A stretch of 64,000 nt of DNA from Luteibacter sp. OK325 (GCF_003050935.1 NZ_QAOX01000011.1:62001-126000); one strand, 5' to 3'; shown: positions 26,314 through 34,877, numbered from the stretch's first letter. Notes: generated by a model not told the origin, from the letters alone. A program made the numbers and translations.

Positions 26314-26891
26314 ATGAGCTCGTCCCGTCCGGCGGTCGCCCGCTGCTGATCGTCGATGACGATCCGACCTTTGCCCGCGTACTGGGTCGCGCCATGACCT
26401 CGCGAGGCTTCGAAGTCATCACCGCCGATAATGCGGACGATGCTCGCGCCCTCACCCGCCGCCATCAGCCGCGCTACTGCGTGCTCGACCTCAAACTGGG
26501 CGACGAGAACGGCCTGCGGCTGATTCCCGAACTGCAGTCGCTGGTGCCGGACATCCGCGTGTTGCTGCTCACCGGCTACGCCTCGATCGCGACTGCGGTT
26601 GAGGCAATCAAACGCGGCGCACACGATTACCTCGCCAAGCCCGTCGACGCCGACGCGGTGGTTCGCGCCTTGCTCGATGGCGATTCGGGTCCCGCCGATC
26701 CGGACGATCTGGTCGATGCGCCCGACGCACCGCTGCCGCTGCGGCGCCTGGAGTGGGAGCATATCCAGCGCGTGTTGACCGAGTGCGAGGGAAATATCTC
26801 CGAGACGGCACGGCGTCTTGGCATGCATCGGCGCACGCTCCAGCGCAAGCTGAGCAAGCATCCGGTGCGCGAACGTCCGGACGAGCGCTGA
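26310..26891 (+). CDS. regA: RegA/PrrA-type response regulator
   Basis: 193 residues. Receiver domain 1-125 with acidic pocket 'VDDDPTF', phospho-acceptor Asp60 in 'CVLDLKLGDE', Thr in 'LLTGYAS' and Lys in 'YLAKPVD'. The C-terminus is a Fis-type helix-turn-helix ('EGNISETARRLGMHRRTLQR'), as in RegA/PrrA/ActR. A proline-rich linker ('APDAPLPLRRLEWEHIQRVL') matches the RegA linker position. It overlaps regB by ATGA and is followed 2 bases later by a secreted beta-propeller gene, so the regulator is co-transcribed with its presumed targets. Confidence 0.92.
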   Translation: MNELVPSGGRPLLIVDDDPTFARVLGRAMTSRGFEVITADNADDARALTRRHQPRYCVLDLKLGDENGLRLIPELQSLVPDIRVLLLTGYASIATAVEAIKRGAHDYLAKPVDADAVVRALLDGDSGPADPDDLVDAPDAPLPLRRLEWEHIQRVLTECEGNISETARRLGMHRRTLQRKLSKHPVRERPDER

Positions 26892-26893
26892 GC

Positions 26894-28075
26894 ATGCGCC
26901 ACCTCTCCTTTCTCGCTTCGCTTCTTCTTGCCGGCGTTACCGCGGTGCACGCCGACGACATGCATGGCATGGCCATGGGACACGAGGCGCCGTTGGGTTT
27001 CGATGCGGCCATCGATCCCACGGGCCACCTATGGGTCGTCGACACCGTGGGTGAGCATGTGCGCGCGCGTCGTTCGGACGACATGGGCCGCACCTTCGCC
27101 CTCTCGACCATCGTCAATCCCACCGGCGAACCGATCTACGCCGAGGGCGAGAATCGTCCCAAGATCGCATTGGGACCGAAGGGCGAGCTGTATGTCACCT
27201 GGTCGCAGCCACGCAAGCTGCCGTGGACCGGCTTCGTGCGCTTCTCGCGTTCGCTCGATGGTGGTGCGCACTTCGACTCGCCGACCACCGTGCATACGGA
27301 CCGCGCGGAAATCACCCACCGTTTCGACTCCCTCGCCGTCGACGGCAAGGGCAATGTCGTCGTTGCCTGGATCGACAAGCGCGATGTCGAGACCGCCAAG
27401 AAAGCCGGTAAGCCCTACTTCGGTGCAGCCACCTATTACAGCTGGTCGACCGATCGCGGCGCGCACTTCGCGCCGGAGCGAAAGATCGTCGACGAAAGCT
27501 GCGAGTGCTGCCGTATCGCGCTCGCGCGTGCGCCGGACGGATCGATCGACGCGTTCTTCCGCGCCATCTACGGCGACAATATCCGTGACCATGCCTTCGC
27601 CAGCCTGCCTGTCGGCGGCACGTCGCCCAAGGTCGAGCGCGCGACGTTTACGCAGTGGCATATCGAGGGCTGTCCGCACCACGGCCCTTCGTTGTCGATC
27701 GATGCAAAAGGCACGCGCCACGCCGTCTGGTTCAGCGCGGCCGACGGCAAGGCGACGATCTGGTACGGCCAGCTGGCACCGGGCGCGCCGCCGGCGCATC
27801 TGGCCACGGTCGCCGCCGCCGGTGCGTCGCACGCCGATCTTCTTGCCGACGGCACGCATGTGTGGATCGCATACCACCAGATGTCGCCCGAAGGACTGAA
27901 CCTGATGCTGCGTGAGTCCACCGACGGTGGTGTCACCTTCAGCGAACCGCGTCAGATTGCCCACACGGCGAACGAGTCGGGCTGGCCGAAACTGGTGCTC
28001 TGGGATCATCGCGCCTTCGTGGCATGGAATCCGGAAGGACAGTTCCGACTGGTGCCGACGGAGGCGTTGAAGTGA
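26894..28075 (+). CDS. Secreted Asp-box beta-propeller protein with Met/His/Cys-rich sites
   Basis: 393 residues from the ATG at 26894. Signal peptide 1-20, then a Met/His-rich segment 'DDMHGMAMGHE' at 21-31. Asp-box motifs typical of sialidase-like propellers occur at 61-68 ('SDDMGRTF'), 120-127 ('SLDGGAHF'), 185-192 ('STDRGAHF') and near the C-terminus ('STDGGVTF'). A cysteine cluster 'ESCECCR' (Cys203, 205, 206) and 'EGCPHHG' (Cys260, His262, His263) could bind metal. The sialidase catalytic Arg triad is not evident, so it is probably not a sialidase. It lies between regA and a thioredoxin-fold gene with near-zero gaps, which suggests a periplasmic redox or metal-linked role. Confidence 0.78.
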   Translation: MRHLSFLASLLLAGVTAVHADDMHGMAMGHEAPLGFDAAIDPTGHLWVVDTVGEHVRARRSDDMGRTFALSTIVNPTGEPIYAEGENRPKIALGPKGELYVTWSQPRKLPWTGFVRFSRSLDGGAHFDSPTTVHTDRAEITHRFDSLAVDGKGNVVVAWIDKRDVETAKKAGKPYFGAATYYSWSTDRGAHFAPERKIVDESCECCRIALARAPDGSIDAFFRAIYGDNIRDHAFASLPVGGTSPKVERATFTQWHIEGCPHHGPSLSIDAKGTRHAVWFSAADGKATIWYGQLAPGAPPAHLATVAAAGASHADLLADGTHVWIAYHQMSPEGLNLMLRESTDGGVTFSEPRQIAHTANESGWPKLVLWDHRAFVAWNPEGQFRLVPTEALK

Positions 28076-28533
28076 TGACGCGCCTGCTTCTGGTTACTGC
28101 CCTGGCAGTCGCGATGCCCGCATTTGCCGCACCGCCTGTCGCCCTCGCCCCGACCGATGTGGAAGCGTTGGTCGCGCCGCCGGCGAAGGGAGTACGCATC
28201 GTGGCGCTATGGGCACTCGATTGCGCCTATTGCGAAGAGAACCTGTCCGCACTGGCCACGTGGCAGCGTCAACACGCTGGCGTCGACCTTGTCTTCGTGG
28301 CGACGGATTCGATCGGCCAACGCGACGTGCTGAGTGCGCGGCTCAGAGCGGCACGACTGGATACCGTTCCATCGCGGGCGTACGCCGATGCGACACCTGA
28401 CCGGATCAATTACCTGATCGATGCGAGCTGGGGCGGTGAGACGCCGCGTACGCTGGTGATTCATGCAAATGGGACGCGTAAGGCATTCAGTGGTGCATTG
28501 AATGCCGAGCGCATTGCCAGTCTGATGGATTGA
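28075..28533 (+). CDS. Secreted thioredoxin-fold protein (TlpA-like)
   Basis: 152 residues: signal peptide 1-19 ('VAMPAFAAPP'), then a thioredoxin-like domain with Cys50-Ala-Tyr-Cys53 in 'ALWALDCAYCEENL', the strand 'DLVFVATDS' and a cis-Pro region near 'ETPRTLVIHANGTRKAF'. The ATG shares bases with the preceding stop (TGATG at 28073-28077). In regB loci of other proteobacteria the usual neighbour is the Sco-type chaperone SenC, also a thioredoxin fold; this protein may fill a similar slot, acting on the cysteines of the propeller or on copper delivery. That link is inference. Confidence 0.8.
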   Translation: MTRLLLVTALAVAMPAFAAPPVALAPTDVEALVAPPAKGVRIVALWALDCAYCEENLSALATWQRQHAGVDLVFVATDSIGQRDVLSARLRAARLDTVPSRAYADATPDRINYLIDASWGGETPRTLVIHANGTRKAFSGALNAERIASLMD

Positions 28534-28536
28534 AGT

Positions 28537-28740
28537 GTGGGAGCCGATTCATCGGCGATGCTTTCTGTGGGAGCCGATTCATCGGCGATGCTTTCTGTGG
28601 GAGCCGATTCATCGGCGATGGGCGCCATGGCGTCTCCGCTTCGTTGGCATTTCGCCGCTGAAGCGGCTCCCACATGAAGCTGCTCCCACATGAAGCGGCT
28701 CCCAGATGAAGAAGCTCCTACATGAAGAGGATCCCCCAAT
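28537..28740. repeat. REP cluster with 16-base tandem repeats
   Basis: Three identical direct copies of a unit beginning GTGGGAGCCGATTCATCGGC start at 28537, 28567 and 28597 (period 30). After a spacer of about 30 bases an inverted copy (from about 28652) leads into five units of about 16 bases, consensus GAAGCGGCTCCCACAT, at 28660, 28676, 28692, 28708 and 28724. The cluster fills the gap between the convergent thioredoxin-fold and histidine kinase genes. The spacer is similar to the one in the element at 38976-39086. Such elements are non-autonomous and can fold into hairpins. Confidence 0.9.
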
Positions 28741-28753
28741 GAAGGCGGTTCGA

Positions 28754-29746
28754 TCAAACCTCGATCGGCTGCGGGTGCGGAAACCTCACGCTGGCGACGC
28801 GGTTAGCCCCGGGCAACGAGCGCAGTTCAAGCGGCCACTGGAACCGATCCGAGAGGCGGCGCGCAATCGCCAGGTCGAAGCCGTGGCGATCCACCGAGGC
28901 ATGTCGACGGCTGCCCTCCTCCGGCGTATCCACGGCAGGGTTGATCACACTCACGCTGCCCGGCATTACAGTCACCACGATCACGCCCTGGTCGGTCTGC
29001 TGTAGCGCGTGACGGATCAGCTGGCCACAGAGCACCGCGAACACGCGTGGTGATGCGTGCAGCGCAAAGCTGGCCGGCTCGTCGAGTATGAGTTCCACGG
29101 GTCGTCCGGCGATCAACTCCCGCGCATATTCGACTTCCTGGCGCAGGATCTTGTTGACGACGAAATCTTCTTCGGCCAGGCCCTGGTCGGATTCCCGCGA
29201 GAGGATGAGGAAGGCCTCAACCAGTGCTTCGAGCTCGCGCGTCGAACGGCGGATGCGCTCCAGCGACCGATGACCGAAGTCGGAGAGGTCCGTCTCATCG
29301 GCAAGCATGTCCGAGGACATCTTGATGACCGTGAGCGGGCTACGGAGTTCGTGGCTCGCATCACGGGTGAAATTGCGCTCGCGCTCGCCATACCCGTCGA
29401 TACGCGATGCCAGCCCATGCAGGCCACGAATCAGCGAGCCCACATCGTTGTTCGATTGCTTGCCACCTTCCGCGTCTAGCTGGGCCATGTCCGGTTTATC
29501 CGGGTCCCAGCCTTCGAGCAGACGTGCGAGTGCCGCGATCGGCACCCACTCGCGCGACACCGCCAGCCAGGCCAGCCCCGCCGACGAAAGCATGATGGCG
29601 ATCGCCGCTCCGATCGGCGCGACGTTCTTCGCCGCCATCAGCGAGGCGATGACGACGACCAGCGTCTGCAGAGCGAAGACGATGGCGATGCGGGCGCGGA
29701 ATGATCCGCGCCGACGCTTAGTCCCCTGCGATGTGCTGCCTTCCAT
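28754..29746 (-). CDS. Sensor histidine kinase with a diverged ATP-binding domain
   Basis: 330 residues. Two spans at about 19-38 and 46-64 flank a very short loop, so sensing may be within the membrane. HisKA carries His132 in 'DASHELRSPLTV'. The catalytic domain is unusual: the N-box reads 'CGQLIRHAL' (240-248), with Gln and His where Asn residues are usual, the G1 box DxGxG is absent ('VINPAVDTPEEG'), and only part of G2 remains ('HGFDLAIARRLSD'). Ordinary ATP binding may be lost. It is the partner of the OmpR-type regulator 26 bases upstream. Ligand unknown. Confidence 0.85.
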   Translation of the reverse strand: MEGSTSQGTKRRRGSFRARIAIVFALQTLVVVIASLMAAKNVAPIGAAIAIMLSSAGLAWLAVSREWVPIAALARLLEGWDPDKPDMAQLDAEGGKQSNNDVGSLIRGLHGLASRIDGYGERERNFTRDASHELRSPLTVIKMSSDMLADETDLSDFGHRSLERIRRSTRELEALVEAFLILSRESDQGLAEEDFVVNKILRQEVEYARELIAGRPVELILDEPASFALHASPRVFAVLCGQLIRHALQQTDQGVIVVTVMPGSVSVINPAVDTPEEGSRRHASVDRHGFDLAIARRLSDRFQWPLELRSLPGANRVASVRFPHPQPIEV

Positions 29747-29772
29747 CGATTACATCCGGTGCCGCCGTGCCT

Positions 29773-30501
29773 TCATGCCGTCTGCGACGCCGCGACTTCG
29801 GAATCGAGGTCGGCCAGGCGGTAACCCGCCGAATGGATCGTATGCAGGAGCGGCCGGTCGAACGGCTTGTCGATGACACGACGCAGGTTGTAGAGGTGCG
29901 AGCGCAGCGTGTCGGAATCGGGCAGGGTATCGCCCCAGATCTCGCGTTCGATATCGCGGCGGCTGACCACGCGCGGCGATTCGCGCATGAGGATGGCGAG
30001 CAGCTTCAGCCCGATCGGCGACACCGTGAGTTCCTGGCCGCCGCGGGTGAGGCGAAGCGTGGCGGTGTCGAGGGTCATGTCGCCCACATTGAGCACTTCG
30101 GACGAAACCTGGCGGCGATCGCGACGGATCAGCGCACGCAGGCGCGCCTCGAGCTCGCGCACTTCGAACGGCTTGACCAGATAGTCGTCGGCGCCAGCCT
30201 CCAGGCCGACCAGTTTGTCTTCCAGGGTGTCGCGCGCGGTGAGCATGAGCACCGGGGTCGACTTCTTGCCGTCCTTGCGCAGTTTGCGACAGACGTCCAG
30301 GCCGTCCATGCCCGGGAGCATGAGGTCCAGCACGATCACGTCGTAGCTGTTGGAGACCGCCAGGTGAAGGCCGCTGACGCCATCGGCGGCGTAGTCGACC
30401 GAGTAGCCCCGACGCTCAAGGAATTCGCCCACCATCTCGGCGATCTGGCGATTGTCCTCGACAAGAAGGATCAGACCGGCCTGTTCGTCGCGGTTGCTCA
30501 T
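29773..30501 (-). CDS. OmpR/PhoB-family response regulator
   Basis: 242 residues from the ATG at 30499-30501, preceded by GAGGAG about 8 bases away; an upstream ATG at 30525 is less likely. Receiver domain with 'LLVEDNRQI', Asp59 in 'VIVLDLMLPGMDG', Thr in 'MLTARD' and Lys in 'YLVKPFEV'. Winged-helix output domain with 'TVSPIGLKLLAILMRESPRV' and 'LRSHLYNLRRVIDKPF'. It is first in an operon with the histidine kinase. A TTCACA-AA-TGTGAA palindrome precedes it and could be its own site. Confidence 0.92.
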   Translation of the reverse strand: MSNRDEQAGLILLVEDNRQIAEMVGEFLERRGYSVDYAADGVSGLHLAVSNSYDVIVLDLMLPGMDGLDVCRKLRKDGKKSTPVLMLTARDTLEDKLVGLEAGADDYLVKPFEVRELEARLRALIRRDRRQVSSEVLNVGDMTLDTATLRLTRGGQELTVSPIGLKLLAILMRESPRVVSRRDIEREIWGDTLPDSDTLRSHLYNLRRVIDKPFDRPLLHTIHSAGYRLADLDSEVAASQTA

Positions 30502-30520
30502 CGTTGCCACTCCTCTGTGA

Positions 30521-30534
30521 TTCACAAATGTGAA
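30521..30534. promoter_or_regulatory. Palindrome before the OmpR-type regulator gene
   Basis: TTCACA (30521-30526) and TGTGAA (30529-30534) are inverted arms with a 2-base spacer, 20 bases before the regulator ATG. The octamer TGTGAAGA at 30529-30536 recurs at 30563-30570, about three helical turns away. This may be an autoregulatory region. Confidence 0.4.
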
Positions 30535-30619
30535 GAGTTAACGGCCGGACCAGTGAGACCCGTGTGAAGACCGCAAACAAGCATTCATTCTGGGTACGAC
30601 GACGTGGACGTTATGTCGT

Positions 30620-31231
30620 TTAGCGAAGCAGCGGTGTTAGCGCTTTCCACACATTGTCCGCGACACGAGGCTCTCCCCGGGCTGTGGGATGGAGGCCGTC
30701 ATCCTGCATCAGGGCCGGGTCCAGCGCCACGCCATCGAGAAGAAAGGGCACCAGAGCGACGTCGTGCTTTGTGGCGGCGTCCGCGTAGACCTTGCGCAGG
30801 CCATCGCGATATTGGGGACCGTAGTTCACCGGCAGCTCGATGCCGAGCAACAGGACTTTCGCCCCTGCGCCCTTCGCCGCGTCGATCATGCTGTCCAGGT
30901 TACCCGCGAGTTGTCCCAGTTGCAGCCCCTGCAGGCCATCGTTTGCACCCAGTTCGATCACCACGACCGAGGGATGCTGTTTCTGCAGCAGGCCCGGCAG
31001 ACGGTTGCGCCCGCTCAGCGACGTCTCCCCGCTGATGCTGGCATTGACCATCGTCCACGGCGTCGCCATCTTTGAGGTGCGAGCGTCCAGCAAACGCACC
31101 CACCCGGCGTCCACCGGGATGTTGTGCGCCGCCGACAATGAGTCCCCGAGCACCAGCACCTTGCGTGGCGCCTCCGCCCCGGAGGCGATGGCGCACCAGA
31201 CGAACAGCAACAGGAACAGGCAACGGCGCAT
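30620..31231 (-). CDS. tesA: Arylesterase / lysophospholipase of the GDSL (TesA) family
   Basis: 203 residues: signal peptide 1-19, then an SGNH hydrolase. Block I 'VLVLGDSLSAAHN' has Ser31, block III is 'ELGANDGLQG', and block V 'DDGLHPTARGEPRVADNVW' carries the catalytic Asp and His. It hydrolyses acyl esters in the periplasm. Its start codon lies in the palindrome CATG at 31229-31232, which also supplies the start of the divergent YbbA-type ATPase gene. The same divergent tesA-ybbA order is known in E. coli and Pseudomonas. Confidence 0.9.
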   Translation of the reverse strand: MRRCLFLLLFVWCAIASGAEAPRKVLVLGDSLSAAHNIPVDAGWVRLLDARTSKMATPWTMVNASISGETSLSGRNRLPGLLQKQHPSVVVIELGANDGLQGLQLGQLAGNLDSMIDAAKGAGAKVLLLGIELPVNYGPQYRDGLRKVYADAATKHDVALVPFLLDGVALDPALMQDDGLHPTARGEPRVADNVWKALTPLLR

Positions 31232-31916
31232 GAGCGATTCTTCCCGAGTTCTTCTTGAAGTGGCCGATGTTAGCAAGTCGGTTTTCGGCCCGGAGGGACA
31301 GCTGGATATCCTGTCCGGGGTGAACCTCAGCGTGGCGGCCGGCGAGAGCTTCGCCATCGTTGGCGCCTCGGGCTCGGGCAAGACCACCCTGCTTGGCCTC
31401 CTGGCCGGCCTGGACGTGGCCACGGCGGGCAGCGTGCGGCTCGACGGCCAGGCCCTCGAGGCGATCGACGAGGAAGCCCGCGCGGCCATTCGCCGCCGCC
31501 TGGTCGGCTTCGTATTCCAGTCGTTCCACCTGCTGCCGGCACTGACCGCGGAAGAGAACGTGATGCTGCCGCTCGAGCTGGAAGGCGACAACACGGCGCG
31601 CGAACGGGCGCACGCCGCGCTCGATTCGGTAGGCCTCGGCGCGCGCCGCCGGCACTACCCGGCCCAGCTCTCCGGTGGCGAACAGCAACGCGTGGCCCTG
31701 GCCCGTGCCTTCGTGCACCGGCCCCGCATCCTCTTCGCCGATGAGCCGACCGGCAACCTGGACCAGCATACGGGCGAACACATCGGCGACCTGCTCTTCG
31801 CGATGAACAGCGAGCATGCCACTACCCTGATCCTGGTCACCCACGACGCACGCCTCGCCGCCCGCTGCGCGCGCTCGGCCGAACTGCATGAAGGCCGTCT
31901 CGGGGTGCCCGCTTGA
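31230..31916 (+). CDS. ybbA: ABC transporter ATPase, YbbA type
   Basis: 228 residues of the LolD/MacB-like ATPase family. Walker A GASGSGKT at 45-52, Q-loop 'GFVFQSFHLLPALTAEEN', signature 'LSGGEQQRVALARAF', Walker B 'ILFADEPTGNLD' and switch His in 'LVTHDARLA'. It overlaps the permease gene (TTGA at 31913-31916), and its ATG overlaps the divergent esterase start. With YbbP it forms an envelope ABC complex with unclear substrate, often linked to lipid or lipoprotein trafficking. Confidence 0.9.
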   Translation: MSDSSRVLLEVADVSKSVFGPEGQLDILSGVNLSVAAGESFAIVGASGSGKTTLLGLLAGLDVATAGSVRLDGQALEAIDEEARAAIRRRLVGFVFQSFHLLPALTAEENVMLPLELEGDNTARERAHAALDSVGLGARRRHYPAQLSGGEQQRVALARAFVHRPRILFADEPTGNLDQHTGEHIGDLLFAMNSEHATTLILVTHDARLAARCARSAELHEGRLGVPA

Positions 31917-34396
31917 ACGTCACCCGGCTTGCCCTGCGCACGCTGCGACGCGAATGGCACCTGGTCGAGCTGCGCACCCTGGCCGCGTCACTGGTACTGG
32001 CAGTGATCGCGCTGGGCGTGGTCGCGACGCTGTCCACGCGCATCGAGCGCGGCATCCTTGCCAGCGCCGCCGAGCTGATCGGCGGCGACATGGGCGTCTC
32101 CGCCCCCGCACCCTTGCCCGACGCGCTGCTGCGCTCGGCCACGGACGATGGGCTGAAGACATCCCGTGGCGCCGCATTCCGCAGCGTTGCCTTCGTCGGT
32201 GAACACAGCCAACTGCTCGATGTGCAGGCGACCGACGATGGGTATCCGCTACGCGGGACGCTGGAAGTGCGCGACGCGAAGGGAAGCGACCACGCCAGCC
32301 ACGGACCGGCTCGCGGCGAAGTGTTTCTCGACCATCGCGCCCTCGTCGGCCTGGGCATCGCACCGGGCCAGAAGCTGCAGATCGGCGGACGCGATCTCAC
32401 GGTTGGCGCCGAGCTGATCCGCCAGCCGGATGGCGGCGAGCTGTTTGCCCTGGCCCCGCGGGCGCTGATGAACCTGGACGACGCAACCGACGCCGGTCTG
32501 CTGTCCCTGGGCAGCCGCGCGCGGCACAACCTGCTCGTCGCCGGATCGCCGGCCGGCATCGCCGCCTGGCGTGCCAGCGTGGAGCAAGGCGCGCTTCCGC
32601 ACGGCGGTGATCTGATCACCCCTGAGAAGATGCAGGAACGCATGCGCTCGGCTTTCGATCGCGCCAGCGCCTTCCTGCGCCTGACCGCCCTGCTTTCCGC
32701 CTTGCTTGCCGGCGTGGCGATCGCCCTGGCCTCGTCGCGTTATGCGCGGCGCAAGGCCGCCGAGGTGGCCCTGCTGCGTGCGCTGGGCACGCCGCGCCGA
32801 CGAATCGCCGCGCTCCTGGTGACGACGCTCGCGGCGCTGGCCATTCCGGCCGCGGCGCTCGGCATGGCGATCGCGCTCGGGCTCGCACAGGGCGCCTGGT
32901 ATTTCGCACGCACCTTGTTCGACAACATTCCCACCACATTGCCCCTCGGCCCGGCCTTCGCCGCCGCGGCGATGGGCCTGGCCGTGCTCGCGGGTTTCGC
33001 GTTGCCGCCGCTGGTCCGCCTTGCCGAGGTGCCGCCCGTCGCCGTGTTCCGCGAATCCATGCAGCGCCGGGTGCGCCGGTTCGATGCGCTCTACCTCGTA
33101 CCGGTGCTGACCGCCGTGGCCTTGGTCTGGCTACAGAGCGATTCGGCGAAACTCGCCGGCATCCTCGCCGCCAGCCTCGCCGGAGTAGCAGTAGTCGCCG
33201 CGCTGCTGTCCGGCTTGCTCCTGGTAGTCGCGCGGCGCGTCGCACCGGGTGCCCACCCCGCCCTGCGGCTTGGACTCGCCGCGCTCGCCCGTCGTCGTGG
33301 TCTTTCCCTCGTGCAGGCCACCGCGCTGTCACTCGGTCTCTGCGCCCTCCTGCTGCTGGCCGTGATCGCCCCGTCCCTGCTCGATGGCTGGCGACGCGAG
33401 CTGCCGGCGGACACACCGAACTGGTTCGCCCTCAACCTGCAGAACGAACAGCGCGATGAGTTCTCGCATGCGCTCGAGCGCATGGGCGCAACCAGGACGA
33501 ACATGATGCCGCTCGCCGTCGGCAAGCTCACCGCGATCAACGGTCAGCCGATCGACCGCATCGCGTTCGTCGACGACCAGGCCAGGGATGCCGCAGACCG
33601 CCAGCTGCGCCTGTCGTGGAGCGCTGACCTGCCACCGTCCAACAAGGTCGTCGCGGGCGCATGGCCGGGCGCTTCACCCGCGCAGGCCGAGGTGTCGGTC
33701 GATACCTCGTGGCGCGATCGCTTCCACCTCAAGCTTGGCGACACCCTGCGCTTCGAGGTCGGCGAGGGCAGCGTGGATGCGCGCCTGACCAGTGTGCGTC
33801 AGGTCGACTGGGGCTCGTTCCGGGTCAACTTCTTCCTGATGATCGACCCCGCCCACGCCACCGAGCTGCCGCATACCTGGCTGACCAGCTTCTATCTTCC
33901 GCGCGGTCACGCCGACGACCTCGCGAAAGTCTCGCGTGACTTCGGCAACCTCAGCCTGATCGACGTCGATGCCCTGCTCGATCGCGTCCGCGAAATCGTC
34001 GACCGGGTCGGCGGTGCCGTGCGCTGGGTGCTCGGCTTCAGCCTGCTCGCCGGTGCGCTGGTACTCGCCGCCGCCCTCGCGGCCAGCGCCCAGGAGCGAC
34101 GCAAGGAAGCCGCGCTCTTGCGTACACTCGGCGCCACGCGCGCGCAACTGCGCGCTGCTGCCGCCTGCGAGTTCGCGCTGCTCGGGCTGGTCGCCGGCCT
34201 CACCGCGGCGCTCGGTGCGAGCGGCGCGGGCTTATGGCTGGGCAATGCGGTATTCCATATCGAGCACTTCGTCCCGCCCGTGTGGCCGCTGGTCGGTGCC
34301 GCGGTACTGGCCGCGCTGGTCGTCATGGCGATCGGCCTGTTCGGCACACGACGGGTGTTGAGGACCTCACCCATGGCCCTGCTGCGCGAGGGCTGA
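31913..34396 (+). CDS. ybbP: FtsX-like ABC permease, YbbP type
   Basis: 827 residues starting at TTG 31913, which overlaps the ATPase stop. Two FtsX-type halves are visible: the first around residues 243-390 ('ALASSRYARRKAAEVALLRA', 'LGTPRRRIAALLV') and the second around 700-827 ('AASAQERRKEAALLRTLGAT', 'LFGTRRVLRTSPMALLREG'), with large periplasmic segments between about 45-240 and 490-690. About ten membrane spans. This architecture is that of YbbP, the partner of YbbA. It ends 3 bases before the convergent rimI stop. Confidence 0.9.
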   Translation: MNVTRLALRTLRREWHLVELRTLAASLVLAVIALGVVATLSTRIERGILASAAELIGGDMGVSAPAPLPDALLRSATDDGLKTSRGAAFRSVAFVGEHSQLLDVQATDDGYPLRGTLEVRDAKGSDHASHGPARGEVFLDHRALVGLGIAPGQKLQIGGRDLTVGAELIRQPDGGELFALAPRALMNLDDATDAGLLSLGSRARHNLLVAGSPAGIAAWRASVEQGALPHGGDLITPEKMQERMRSAFDRASAFLRLTALLSALLAGVAIALASSRYARRKAAEVALLRALGTPRRRIAALLVTTLAALAIPAAALGMAIALGLAQGAWYFARTLFDNIPTTLPLGPAFAAAAMGLAVLAGFALPPLVRLAEVPPVAVFRESMQRRVRRFDALYLVPVLTAVALVWLQSDSAKLAGILAASLAGVAVVAALLSGLLLVVARRVAPGAHPALRLGLAALARRRGLSLVQATALSLGLCALLLLAVIAPSLLDGWRRELPADTPNWFALNLQNEQRDEFSHALERMGATRTNMMPLAVGKLTAINGQPIDRIAFVDDQARDAADRQLRLSWSADLPPSNKVVAGAWPGASPAQAEVSVDTSWRDRFHLKLGDTLRFEVGEGSVDARLTSVRQVDWGSFRVNFFLMIDPAHATELPHTWLTSFYLPRGHADDLAKVSRDFGNLSLIDVDALLDRVREIVDRVGGAVRWVLGFSLLAGALVLAAALAASAQERRKEAALLRTLGATRAQLRAAAACEFALLGLVAGLTAALGASGAGLWLGNAVFHIEHFVPPVWPLVGAAVLAALVVMAIGLFGTRRVLRTSPMALLREG

Positions 34397-34399
34397 GCC

Positions 34400-34873
34400 C
34401 TAGCTTGAAATGCGCATTTCCAGCGACATCACGATCGCCTCCTCGCGTCCACCCTTGGCCGGGTAGTACGCGGGGCGGCGACCGATTTCGGTGAAGCCGA
34501 GCGTCTCGTAAAGGGTCTTGGCCACCGGGTTCGATGGACGGACTTCGAGGAAGATGCGTTCGACGCCATACCAGCGGGCGAGATCGATCAGGCGGCGCAT
34601 CATCCGACGGCCATAGCCCAGGCCGCGGTACGCATCCGCGATGCAGACATTGAGCACGTGCGCTTCGCCGGCAGCTACCGAGAGGATGCCGTAACCGGCG
34701 ATGTCGCCCTCGTGCACCAGTACCCAGCAGTTGTGCCCGGCCTGCAGGCAATCACGGAAAATACCCGCGGTCCAGGGAAATTCGTAGGACGCGTGCTCGA
34801 TCGCCACGACCGCGTCGAGGTCCTCGCGACGCATCGCGCGCACTTCAGTGGAGGGGCGGGCCACGGCGACCAT
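34400..34873 (-). CDS. rimI: Ribosomal protein S18-alanine N-acetyltransferase
   Basis: 157 residues of the GNAT fold. Acetyl-CoA loop 'YRGLGYGRRMMRRL', substrate strand 'HVLNVCIADA', and the RimI signature 'ERIFLEVRPSNPVAKTLYET' followed by 'LGFTEIGRRPAYY'. It acetylates the N-terminal alanine of ribosomal protein S18. The ATG at 34871-34873 is 4 bases after the holD stop (TGACACCATG), the same holD-rimI order as in E. coli, so an upstream in-frame extension is not the start. Confidence 0.93.
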   Translation of the reverse strand: MVAVARPSTEVRAMRREDLDAVVAIEHASYEFPWTAGIFRDCLQAGHNCWVLVHEGDIAGYGILSVAAGEAHVLNVCIADAYRGLGYGRRMMRRLIDLARWYGVERIFLEVRPSNPVAKTLYETLGFTEIGRRPAYYPAKGGREEAIVMSLEMRISS

Positions 34874-34877
34874 GGTG

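Noticed and set aside
28537-28620. Three perfect 30-base-period direct repeats, CRISPR-like at first sight
   Set aside because: The six bases between the 24-base units are also identical, so there are no variable spacers; inverted copies and a similar element at 38976 show it is a REP cluster. No cas genes are present.
28461-28757. A 98-codon minus-strand frame with a repeated 'ADESAPTESI' unit
   Set aside because: The repeat is simply the translated REP cluster; no ribosome site and no family match.
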